Assembly (NCBI GenBank): GCA_031270615.1
Contig: JAISXE010000108.1
Coordinates: 1-9,499, forward strand
DNA length: 9,499 nt
Direction of reading: 5' to 3'
From: Spirochaetia bacterium
GTDB taxonomy: Bacteria; Spirochaetota; Spirochaetia; DTKZ01
Shown here: positions 1 to 5,461 of the stretch, in pieces
How the letters are laid out: each line of letters opens with the position of its first letter
How positions within the stretch are numbered: position 1 is the stretch's first letter
Translations under genes and position numbers: made by a program
The notes under the pieces: model-generated
Told to the model about the DNA's origin: nothing
The model's input: the letters and a program-made list of their open reading frames with translations, nothing else
The model's database searches: none

Positions 1-263
1 TGCCGGAAGAGAAAATAAACGCTTTTACCGATGCGATTGAGAAGAAGGAGGAAAGGCACATGTTTGACCAGCTTGTTGAGGGTTTTCTGGAAGAGAAACA
101 GCTTGCGCGCGAGGAAGGCTGGAAGGAAGCCCGCGCGGAAGACGAAAGAAAGGCATACCAGCATCTGTTGGAAAGCGCCCGGCGGTTCAAGGCGAAGGGC
201 TATCCGGTCAGCGACATAGCCGAAAGCCTGTCGCTGCCGGTCAGGGACGTGGAGGCGCTGTAA
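1..263 (+). CDS. C-terminal fragment of Rpn-like / PD-(D/E)XK nuclease family protein (partial, 5' end outside window)
   Basis: The open frame enters from the left edge (first whole codon at 3) and stops with TAA at 261-263, so about 87 residues are visible. A possible internal ATG at 60 is not needed as a start because the frame is open upstream. What is seen is a highly charged helical tail (EEKQLAREEGWKEARAEDE) followed by a C-terminal stretch, AKGYPVSDIAESLSLPVRDV, that looks like a small helix-turn-helix. This pattern, a charged linker and a terminal 'G-(hydrophobic)-xxIAxxxxLSxxxV' helix pair, is typical of the C-termini of Rpn/transposase_31-like PD-(D/E)XK proteins, which are abundant in Treponema and in gut bacteria. 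The nuclease domain itself lies outside the window, so catalytic residues cannot be judged. The family call is inferred from the tail alone. Confidence 0.6.
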   Translation, partial: PEEKINAFTDAIEKKEERHMFDQLVEGFLEEKQLAREEGWKEARAEDERKAYQHLLESARRFKAKGYPVSDIAESLSLPVRDVEAL

Positions 264-454
264 GAGACCGCTGACCTACGCAGACAAGAAAAAGAGACCA
301 CTGACCTCACTGACAAAGCCAGGGGAACCACGAAAAAGGCGCGGAAGGGAAGGATTGGGAATGAGGAAAGATCTTCACTCTCCATTCCTGATTCTTCGTC
401 CGCGAGGCCCGTGGTTTCTTGGTCCGTGCCGCCAGTGGTTTGTTTTCCGGTTCT
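264..454. repeat. Convergent intergenic gap with forward and inverted copies of a short repeat
   Basis: The gap between the Rpn-like fragment and the end of radA holds no credible gene. Forward on the plus strand are GACCGCTGACCTACGCAGAC (266-285) and GACCACTGACCTCACTGAC (295-313), the second being two CACTGAC units 9 bp apart. A related AACCACGAAAAAGGCGCGG follows at about 326-344. On the minus strand within 390-480 are relatives such as GAAACCACGGGCCTCGCGGA and GCCGCCACGAAGGCGG. The same repeat type occurs at 3800-3870 and 6629-6758. The repeats are directly visible; whether they form a mobile element or only drift-derived debris is not known. Confidence 0.55.
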
Positions 455-476
455 CCGCCTTCGTGGCGGCTTTTTT
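455..476 (+). terminator. Possible intrinsic terminator (plus strand)
   Basis: A short GC stem, CCGCC (455-459) with GGCGG (465-469) and a TTCGT loop, is followed by C and six T (471-476). This has the shape of a rho-independent terminator for plus-strand transcripts coming from the gene that ends at 263, although it lies about 190 nt downstream of it. The stem is only five base pairs and lies inside the repeat region, so the function is uncertain. The minus strand lacks a T tract on the far side, so it is not a clear terminator for radA. Confidence 0.35.
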
Positions 477-493
477 GCCGCTACAGTTACTGC

Positions 494-1885
494 CTATGGC
501 GCGGCCCCGCCGCCCTTCGCGCTTCCAAACACTTTTTGGATGCTTTGCGCCACCGAGGCCGCGCGCACCCAGGTTTCGCACGCCTCGTCCTCGTCGCCGA
601 TTTTTTCAGGGCCGACAAAGACGGAAAAGCCCATGTCCAGGGCCGCGCGCAGCCTCCGCCGGAAATGCGGCACGGGGCGGATTTCCCCGGCAAGGCTTAC
701 CTCCCCGGCAACGGTTGTGTTTTGGGGAAAGGGAAGCCCCGTGCGCGCGGAATACAGGGCCATCGCGAGGGGAAGCTCGATTCCCACCTCGCCCAGGCGG
801 ATGCCCCCCGCGACATTCACATACACATCCTGGTCGGAAAAACGAAGGTTCGCGTGCTTTTCCAAAACCGCGGCAATGCGGGACACCCTGCCCGGGTCAA
901 TCCTGTCGGAGTACACCCGCGACAGGCCGCCCTTCGCCGGAACCGTCTGGGCCTGTATCTCCACAAGAAGGACGCGGCTGCCCTCGTACACCGGCGCCGG
1001 CACGACTCCAGAAGGCAGGCTGCCCTCGCGCTCCACAAGAAACAGGGCCGAAGGGTCGGAAACCTGGGCCAGGCCCTTCTCCCCCATAGAGAAAAGCCCG
1101 ATCTCGTCAACGGAACCGAAACGGTTCTTCGCGGCCCGCAGAAAACGGATATCCCCGCCGGATTGGTCGAAGTACAAAACCGTGTCCACCATGTGCTCGA
1201 TGATTTTCGGCCCCGCGATGGCCCCTTCCTTTGTGACATGGCCGATGAAAAAAACCGACGCGCCCCGCCCGCGCGCCCACTCCGTTATCTCGTGGCAGCA
1301 GAATTTGATTTGGTTCACGGTGCCCGGCACCGCGCCCAGCTCCGGGGAGTAAAGAGTCTGAATCGAATCGACAACAAGGATTTCCGGGTCCAGCCGGCGC
1401 AGGCAGCCCTCCACAAGGCCAAGCTCCGTTTCGGCGAAAATATGCAGGTTTTTTGAATCAAGGCCGAGGCGGTCGGCGCGCTGGCGGATCTGCCCCGGCG
1501 ATTCCTCGCCGGAAAGGTACAGGGTTTTGTAACGCATCCCCAGCCCCGCCGCAGTCTGCAGCATCAGGGTCGATTTGCCGATGCCCGGCTCGCCCCCCAC
1601 AAGAATCGTGGAGCCTTTGACAATGCCGCCGCCCAAAACCCGGTCCAGCTCCGCCAGCGTGGAACCCAGGCGCAGGCCCTCGGAGGCCTGCACCCCGGAA
1701 AGAAGGACCGCCTCCTTCGGCGTTTTCCCTGCGGCCGCGCGGGAAGGGCTTCCGCTTTTTTTAAGCGCATCCCCCTCAAGGAAGGTGTTCCACTCCCCGC
1801 AGGAAGGGCACCTGCCCATCCACTTGGGTTCGGTATGCCCGCAGCCCCGGCAGACAAAAACAGACCGGGGCCTATCCTTCGCCAC
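494..1885 (-). CDS. radA: DNA repair protein RadA (Sms), complete
   Basis: The 463-residue protein has the full RadA architecture, and its length is normal for the family (about 450-460). An N-terminal zinc finger is formed by C12, C15, C26 and C29 (CRGCG...CPSCGEWNTF). A RecA-like ATPase follows, with Walker A GGEPGIGKST at 97-106 and a Walker B strand ILVVDSIQTL at 169-178. The RadA signature KNRFG is at 253-257. From about 280 comes a Lon-protease-like domain ending near 450 (GGIRLGEVGIELPLAMAL, then AGEVSLAGEIRPV). Known role: a DnaB-like branch-migration motor that processes recombination intermediates together with RecA. The start codon is GTG (1885-1883), fixed by the conserved N-terminus. 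GGGAGG directly abuts it, and the stop of the upstream isomerase gene lies only 5 nt away, which suggests translational coupling within one transcript. Stop TAG at 496-494. Confidence 0.97.
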   Translation of the reverse strand: MAKDRPRSVFVCRGCGHTEPKWMGRCPSCGEWNTFLEGDALKKSGSPSRAAAGKTPKEAVLLSGVQASEGLRLGSTLAELDRVLGGGIVKGSTILVGGEPGIGKSTLMLQTAAGLGMRYKTLYLSGEESPGQIRQRADRLGLDSKNLHIFAETELGLVEGCLRRLDPEILVVDSIQTLYSPELGAVPGTVNQIKFCCHEITEWARGRGASVFFIGHVTKEGAIAGPKIIEHMVDTVLYFDQSGGDIRFLRAAKNRFGSVDEIGLFSMGEKGLAQVSDPSALFLVEREGSLPSGVVPAPVYEGSRVLLVEIQAQTVPAKGGLSRVYSDRIDPGRVSRIAAVLEKHANLRFSDQDVYVNVAGGIRLGEVGIELPLAMALYSARTGLPFPQNTTVAGEVSLAGEIRPVPHFRRRLRAALDMGFSVFVGPEKIGDEDEACETWVRAASVAQSIQKVFGSAKGGGAAP

Positions 1886-1890
1886 CCTCC

Positions 1891-2841
1891 CTACCGCTCG
1901 ACTTTGATAAGCCGCACTTCAAACAGCAGCCACGCGTTGGGGGGGATATCGCGGCCCACCCCGCGCGAACCGTAGGCAAGGTCCGGGGGAAGGACGAAAA
2001 CGCGCTCCTCGCCCTCTTTCATGTCAAGAACCATTTCGTCCCAGCCCTGGATCACCATGCCCTTGCCCGCCTGAAACTCAAGAGGCTCCCGGTTTTTGCT
2101 GGAATCGAAAACCGTCCCGTCAAGGAAGAACCCGGTATAGTGGACGGTGACGGAATCCCCCCTGCCCGCCTTTATGCCGGTACCGGCTTTCGTCGTCCTG
2201 AAACTGATGCCCGAAGCTGTTTTCTGCGCGCCGGGAAGTATCTTCGCCGCCAGGGCGGCGTCAAAGGCCGCCTGGCCGTTCGCGAAAGCCAGCGCCTTCG
2301 CGCCCTGGCGGATAACCGTCACCTTTTGGATTTTGTCGCCTTCAATGATCTTGTCCACCACGTCCTGCCCCTGGACCACATGGCCGAACACGGTGTGCCT
2401 GCCGTCAAGATGCGGGGTCGCCTTGTGGGTAATAAAGAACTGGCTGCCGTTGGTTCCCGGCCCCGCGTTGGCCATGGACAGAATGCCCGGCCCGGAGTGG
2501 CGCAAGCCCCTGTCAAACTCGTCAGGGAACCTGTAGCCGGGACCGCCCCTGCCCGTGCCCTCGGGGTCGCCCCCCTGGATCATAAAATTAGCGACAACCC
2601 GGTGGAACTTCAGCCCGTCGTAAAAAGGCTTCCCGTTTTTCGCGGAGTTCTTTATCCTGCCCTCGGCAAGACCCGTAAAGCTGATAACCGTCAAAGGGGT
2701 TTTTTCGTACTCAAGCTGGACAAGGATATCCCCCCTGTCAGTCGAAATCATTGCGTATAACCCATCGGGCAGCGACTGCGCCTCCAGATTCCCCGCCCCC
2801 GCCAAAAGCGCCGCCACGATAAGCACTGTCCCAAACTTCAT
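1891..2841 (-). CDS. Secreted cyclophilin-FKBP fusion peptidyl-prolyl cis-trans isomerase
   Basis: The 316-residue protein joins two unrelated proline isomerase folds. ATG at 2841 is chosen because GGAGG lies 5 nt upstream (2851-2847) and the product then opens with a signal peptide (MKF, a hydrophobic core, probable cleavage after LEA near residue 21). An in-frame upstream start at 2874 would put eleven residues before the signal and has no visible ribosome site. Cyclophilin domain, about 28-180: FHRVVANFMIQGGDP (79-93, catalytic Arg81), SMANAGPGTNGSQFFIT (122-138), LDGRHTVFG (145-153). His144 sits where human cyclophilin A has the cyclosporin-binding Trp. FKBP domain, about 210-316: VHYTG (Tyr235), FDSS (Phe245, Asp246), VIQGWDE (Trp267), AYG (Tyr290) and IPPNAWLLFEV (Phe307), so the usual pocket residues are present. 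No cysteine is present in the protein. It likely acts as a periplasmic folding factor. It is first in an operon with radA. Confidence 0.93.
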   Translation of the reverse strand: MKFGTVLIVAALLAGAGNLEAQSLPDGLYAMISTDRGDILVQLEYEKTPLTVISFTGLAEGRIKNSAKNGKPFYDGLKFHRVVANFMIQGGDPEGTGRGGPGYRFPDEFDRGLRHSGPGILSMANAGPGTNGSQFFITHKATPHLDGRHTVFGHVVQGQDVVDKIIEGDKIQKVTVIRQGAKALAFANGQAAFDAALAAKILPGAQKTASGISFRTTKAGTGIKAGRGDSVTVHYTGFFLDGTVFDSSKNREPLEFQAGKGMVIQGWDEMVLDMKEGEERVFVLPPDLAYGSRGVGRDIPPNAWLLFEVRLIKVER

Positions 2842-2886
2842 CCTTTCCTCCAAAACAAAACTGCACCTGTACATACTTGACTTAAT

Positions 2887-2914
2887 AATATACTACATCC
2901 GCATGCATTGGCAA
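2887..2914 (-). promoter_or_regulatory. Predicted sigma-70-type promoter for the isomerase-radA operon
   Basis: On the minus strand, TTGCCA (2914-2909, five of six to consensus) and TATATT (2892-2887, five of six) are separated by 16 bp. Transcription would begin near 2880, leaving about 40 nt before the ATG at 2841. The stretch 2871-2895 is strikingly AT-rich compared with its surroundings. On the opposite strand TATACT (2889-2894) could be the -10 box of a divergent promoter for the hemolysin III gene, but no good -35 accompanies it. This is a prediction from the sequence only. Confidence 0.5.
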
Positions 2915-2971
2915 TGTGTTTATCCTGCGGCGCCTTGCAACTTTTTCGCCCCTGCCCGTGTCTATACCGGC

Positions 2972-3628
2972 ATGAAAGCACTCGCCCCCTTCCCCCAGAG
3001 CCCGGCAGAAGAAACCGCCAACTCCCTTATCCACGGCATCGGAACCCTCCTTGCCATTGTCGGACTCGTTTTCCTGACCATCCGCTCGCGCGGCCTTCTG
3101 GGCGGGCAGGCAGGCGGCGCCATCGCCACGGCATCCTACGCACTGTTCGCCGGCACAATGGTCTGCATGTTCCTTGCCTCGACCCTGTACCACGCCGCCA
3201 GACGCGAAAACATAAAACGCTCGCTGCGCGTTCTGGACCATTGCTCCATCTACCTGCTGATTGCCGGCACCTGCACGCCCTTTTGCCTGACAGCCCTGAA
3301 AGGCACCTGGGGCTGGACGCTCTTCGGCCTTGAGTGGGGCATGGCCCTTGCAGGCATCACGCTCCACAGCCTGCATATCAAAGCACTCAAAAAAATCGAA
3401 GTCGCCGCATACCTCCTCATGGGCTGGGCCATAGTCGCGGGATGGTTCGCGCTCGTGCGCTCCGTATCGAAGCCCACCCTTGTCCTTCTCATCGCGGGCG
3501 GCGTCCTCTACACCCTGGGAGTCTTCTGGTACCGCAAAAAAAACGTCTTCGGAACACATGTCGTGTGGCACGCGTTCGTGCTTGCGGGGGCGGCCTGCCA
3601 CTGGGCCTCCGTGTGGAGCATGAGCTAG
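2972..3628 (+). CDS. Hemolysin III (TrhA/YqfA, PAQR-like) family integral membrane protein
   Basis: From the ATG at 2972 the product is 218 residues, the usual length of this family, and begins in the typical way with AEETANSLIHGIGTLLA (12-28). About seven hydrophobic segments follow. Family marks visible in order: E13/N17/H21 near the N-terminus, STLYHAAR after the second or third segment, LDHCSIYLLIAGTCTPF, GWTLFGLEWG, and HVVWHAFVLAGAACHW near the C-terminus. The conserved histidines and aspartate are the likely metal site shared with eukaryotic PAQR receptors. Despite the historical name, most members are not proven haemolysins; roles in membrane energetics or fluidity have been proposed. 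The frame is open to an ATG at 2903, which would add 23 residues (HWQCVYPAAPCNFF...) unlike the family, so 2972 is preferred. Neither start has an obvious ribosome-binding site. It lies divergent from the isomerase-radA operon. Confidence 0.9.
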   Translation: MKALAPFPQSPAEETANSLIHGIGTLLAIVGLVFLTIRSRGLLGGQAGGAIATASYALFAGTMVCMFLASTLYHAARRENIKRSLRVLDHCSIYLLIAGTCTPFCLTALKGTWGWTLFGLEWGMALAGITLHSLHIKALKKIEVAAYLLMGWAIVAGWFALVRSVSKPTLVLLIAGGVLYTLGVFWYRKKNVFGTHVVWHAFVLAGAACHWASVWSMS

Positions 3629-3646
3629 AGCGGGCGCCTCCCCGGC

Positions 3647-3672
3647 GCTTCACGGCGCGCGGGCCGTGAAGC
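3647..3672 (+). terminator. Stem-loop after the hemolysin III gene, possible transcription stop
   Basis: Perfect 10-bp arms GCTTCACGGC (3647-3656) and GCCGTGAAGC (3663-3672) enclose GCGCGG, 18 nt after the stop codon. The stem is strong, but only GTGAAATA follows, with no T run, so a rho-independent terminator is not clear. It may instead be the first of the series of palindromes that fills this gap. Confidence 0.35.
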
Positions 3673-3799
3673 GTGAAATACCGGGACGCGCTTCGCGCGC
3701 GGTTTCCTGGCCGGGGCCGGGCTTTCCGCTCCAATTCCTCGTGCGCGCTTCGCGCGCCCTGCGGGATTTCCGCTTCAATCCCTGGCGCGGAAGAAGTAA

Positions 3800-3870
3800 G
3801 AGAAACCACTGACCTCGCGGACGGGAAAACAATCTTTCTCCTTCCTTCGTAGTTTGTCTGTGCTGTCGGC
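3800..3870. repeat. Copy of the ACCACTGAC-type dispersed repeat, forward plus inverted half
   Basis: Forward half: GAGAAACCACTGACCTCGCG (3800-3819), continuing GGACGGGAAAAC. About 20 bp further on, the opposite strand carries GCCGACAGCACAGACAAACT (3870-3851). Both halves contain GAC-N6-GAC, the 9-bp spaced unit also seen at 295-313 and 6643-6655. The copy lies inside the larger hairpin block. Confidence 0.5.
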
Positions 3871-4167
3871 GCGGCCAGCCCCTGGCGCGGGGCTTTCCGC
3901 TGCTGCTTACTGTGAGCCGCTTCGCGGAGCATGACTGTACCCAGCGCATTGCCTCCGGCAATGCGCTGTTGGCATAAAACAAAATGTTGCGGCCCTGGCG
4001 GTATGCATGTTCTGCGTCATAGGGTGCGCTTGGCCGGCAAGCCTCTTTTGCGGGCAAGGCGCGACATTTTGCCCCATCCTGCAAGCGTGGCCGCCGCCTT
4101 GTGCCGCCGTGTTGTGGGCGGGAATTGCCTTTGGCAATTCCCGCTGCTGCTTGTTGTGAGCCGCAGC

Positions 4168-4197
4168 TTGACATAAACCTGACTGTTTTGCTATAAA
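4168..4197 (+). promoter_or_regulatory. Strong predicted promoter of serC-serA
   Basis: A perfect -35 box TTGACA (4168-4173) is followed after 18 bp by TATAAA (4192-4197). Transcription should start near 4203-4205, giving a leader of about 165 nt before the serC ATG. The -35 box begins four bases after the end of the 24-bp direct repeat copy at 4141-4164, so the promoter abuts the repetitive block. The other repeat copy at 3897-3920 is not followed by promoter boxes. Confidence 0.7.
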
Positions 4198-4203
4198 TTA
4201 GCT

Positions 4204-4370
4204 GTGAAAAATCCCAGGGATGCGGCAAGCCTTCCAGCCCTGCGTCCGGGACTGCGGCGTTTTACGCCGCATACGCGCCTGGATTCCGAAACTTTGACGC
4301 AGGCGCATGCGGAGCCTTATCCCCTTATCGCGGGCCTGTTTCAACTTATAGAAGGAGTTTTATAGACAGA
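4204..4370 (+). promoter_or_regulatory. Structured 5' leader of serC with mutually exclusive stems
   Basis: Pairings that can be read off directly: (a) CCTGCGTC (4239-4246) with GACGCAGG (4296-4303), eight pairs, enclosing hairpin (b) TGCGGCGT (4253-4260)/TTT/ACGCCGCA (4264-4271), eight pairs. Competing with both is (c) CCGCAT (4267-4272) plus GCGCCTG (4275-4281) with CAGGCGC plus ATGCGG (4300-4312), thirteen pairs around a 2-nt bulge. A further option is ATGCGGC (4220-4226) with GCCGCAT (4266-4272). A short tandem CCTTATCC/CCTTATC lies at 4315-4329. No T-run follows stem (c), so a classical attenuator is not shown; control at the ribosome site or by another route is possible. It does not match a riboswitch class I recognise. 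The ribosome site GAAGGAG (4351-4357) is 13 nt from the ATG, an unusually long spacing. Confidence 0.45.
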
Positions 4371-5456
4371 ATGAGCAGGGTTTTTAATTTTTCGCCGGGG
4401 CCGTCGGTGCTTCCCGAGTCCGTTTTGAAAAAGGCCGCGGCCCAGATGCTTGATTACGAAGGATCGGGCCAGTCCGTTATGGAAATGAGCCACCGCTCGG
4501 CGGTGTTTGAAAAAATCATCGGCGATGCGGAAAGCCTTCTCCGGGAGCTGCTGGATATTCCCGCCCATTACAAAGTCCTTTTCCTTCAGGGCGGGGCTTA
4601 CCTCCAGTTCGCGATGGTTCCCCTGAATCTTCTGCCCGAAGGCGGCGAGGCCGACTACATCGAGTCCGGCGTATGGGCGGCAAAGGCCGCGGACGAGGCG
4701 GAAAAATACGGCGCGATACACAGAGCGGCCTCGTCGAAGGACACAAATTATTCCCGCATTCCTCCCCTGCCGCCGCCCTCGGCGCGGGCCGCCTACTATC
4801 ACATAACGACAAACAACACGATCTGCGGGACCCGCTACACAAGCCTGCCGGAAACCGGCGGCGTCCCCCTTGTGGCGGATATGTCGAGCAATATTCTGTC
4901 CCAGCCGCTGGACATACGCCGCTTCGGCCTGGTCTACGCGGGGGCGCAGAAAAACCTGGGACCGGCGGGCACGACAATCGTCATCGTGCGGGAAGATCTT
5001 CTGGGCAGACACCGGCCCCTTACCCCCACGATGCTCAGGTACGATATCCACGCGGAAAACCGCTCCCTGTACAACACGCCGCCCTGTTACGGCATCTACA
5101 TCATCATGCTCGTGCTGCAGGACATCAAAAACCGGGGGGGGCTTGCCGCGGCCTACGAACGCAACAAAGAAAAAGCCGCGATACTCTACGATTTTCTTGA
5201 CCGCTCCAAACTTTTCCGGGGAACCGCGCGGAAGGAGGACCGTTCTTTGATGAACATTCCCTTCGTGCTTCCGGGGGAGGACCTCAGCGCGGCCTTTCTG
5301 AAAGAGGCGGAGGCGAAGGGTTTTGTCAACCTGAAAGGCCACAGGCTTGTGGGCGGGCTTCGCGCGAGCATCTACAACGCCATGCCCGCCGAGGGGGTAA
5401 AAAAACTCGTGGAACTGCTGGAAGACTTTGAGGCGCGTCACGCGCAAGGAGCGTAA
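4371..5456 (+). CDS. serC: Phosphoserine aminotransferase
   Basis: SerC moves an amino group from glutamate to 3-phosphohydroxypyruvate, giving O-phosphoserine, the second step of serine synthesis; the enzyme uses pyridoxal phosphate. The 361-residue protein matches family length (about 360) and opens with the standard VFNFSPGPSVLPESVL. Active-site marks: SHRS with His41-Arg42 for substrate phosphate or carboxylate, QGGAYLQF (73-80), Trp102, TTNNTICGT (146-154), Asp170 in VADMSSN, and the Schiff-base Lys194 in YAGAQKNLGPAG. The C-terminus carries FVNLKGHRLVGGLRASIYNAMP, also typical. The ATG at 4371 is the only plausible start. The stop is five bases before serA, and an AAGGAG inside the last serC codons (5446-5451) serves as the ribosome site of serA, so the two genes are co-transcribed. 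Confidence 0.97.
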   Translation: MSRVFNFSPGPSVLPESVLKKAAAQMLDYEGSGQSVMEMSHRSAVFEKIIGDAESLLRELLDIPAHYKVLFLQGGAYLQFAMVPLNLLPEGGEADYIESGVWAAKAADEAEKYGAIHRAASSKDTNYSRIPPLPPPSARAAYYHITTNNTICGTRYTSLPETGGVPLVADMSSNILSQPLDIRRFGLVYAGAQKNLGPAGTTIVIVREDLLGRHRPLTPTMLRYDIHAENRSLYNTPPCYGIYIIMLVLQDIKNRGGLAAAYERNKEKAAILYDFLDRSKLFRGTARKEDRSLMNIPFVLPGEDLSAAFLKEAEAKGFVNLKGHRLVGGLRASIYNAMPAEGVKKLVELLEDFEARHAQGA

Positions 5457-5461
5457 GGGGA

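Larger units (their letters stand above)
3629..4167. repeat. Gene-free block of short hairpins and direct repeats
   Basis: About 540 bp with no supportable gene. Palindromes, most with a three-base loop: CGCGC/TTC/GCGCG (3687-3699), GCGCGC/TTC/GCGCGC (3743-3757), CCGC/TTC/GCGG (3917-3927), an 11-bp stem AGCGCATTGCC/TCC (3943-3967) and a 12-bp stem GCGGGAATTGCC/TTT (4118-4144). The two long stems share the core ATTGCC-NNN-GGCAAT. Direct repeats: 3897-3920 and 4141-4164 match at 22 of 24 bases, and 3723-3741 and 3767-3785 match at 16 of 19. A longer-range inverted pair, CAAAATGTTGCG (3980-3991) and CGCGACATTTTG (4060-4071), matches at 11 of 12. The dispersed repeat is also here at 3800-3870. 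A minus-strand reading frame is open across most of the block but is arginine- and glycine-rich, built from the repeats, and unlike a protein. Confidence 0.6.

Noticed and set aside
411..1456. Long plus-strand open frames of more than 300 codons opposite radA
   Set aside because: They lie entirely antisense to a gene with clear family motifs, and their compositions are typical of shadow frames in GC-rich codons.
2842..2874. Upstream start of the isomerase gene at 2874
   Set aside because: It places a short charged stretch before the signal peptide and lacks a ribosome site, whereas 2841 has GGAGG at the right distance.
2903..2971. Upstream ATG extension of the hemolysin III protein
   Set aside because: The extra 23 residues do not resemble family N-termini, and the ATG at 2903 lies inside the divergent promoter region with no ribosome site.
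3650..4228. A minus-strand open frame of about 190 codons across the hairpin-rich gap
   Set aside because: The translation is arginine-, glycine- and alanine-rich, follows the DNA repeats, has no recognisable domain and no ribosome site. It overlaps the predicted serC promoter. Repetitive GC-rich DNA readily gives such open frames.
4275..4330. Classical attenuator or rho-independent terminator in the serC leader
   Set aside because: The 13-bp stem ending at 4312 is followed by AGCCTTATCC rather than a T run, and no leader peptide rich in serine codons with a ribosome site was evident.
3629..4370. tRNA, rRNA or CRISPR array in the largest gap
   Set aside because: No cloverleaf with a T-loop consensus and no regularly spaced identical repeats with unique spacers were seen; the direct repeats occur as isolated pairs only.
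4341..5447. A 368-codon minus-strand frame opposite serC
   Set aside because: It is antisense to an intact serC, has no family signature, and its openness follows from third-position GC of the real gene.
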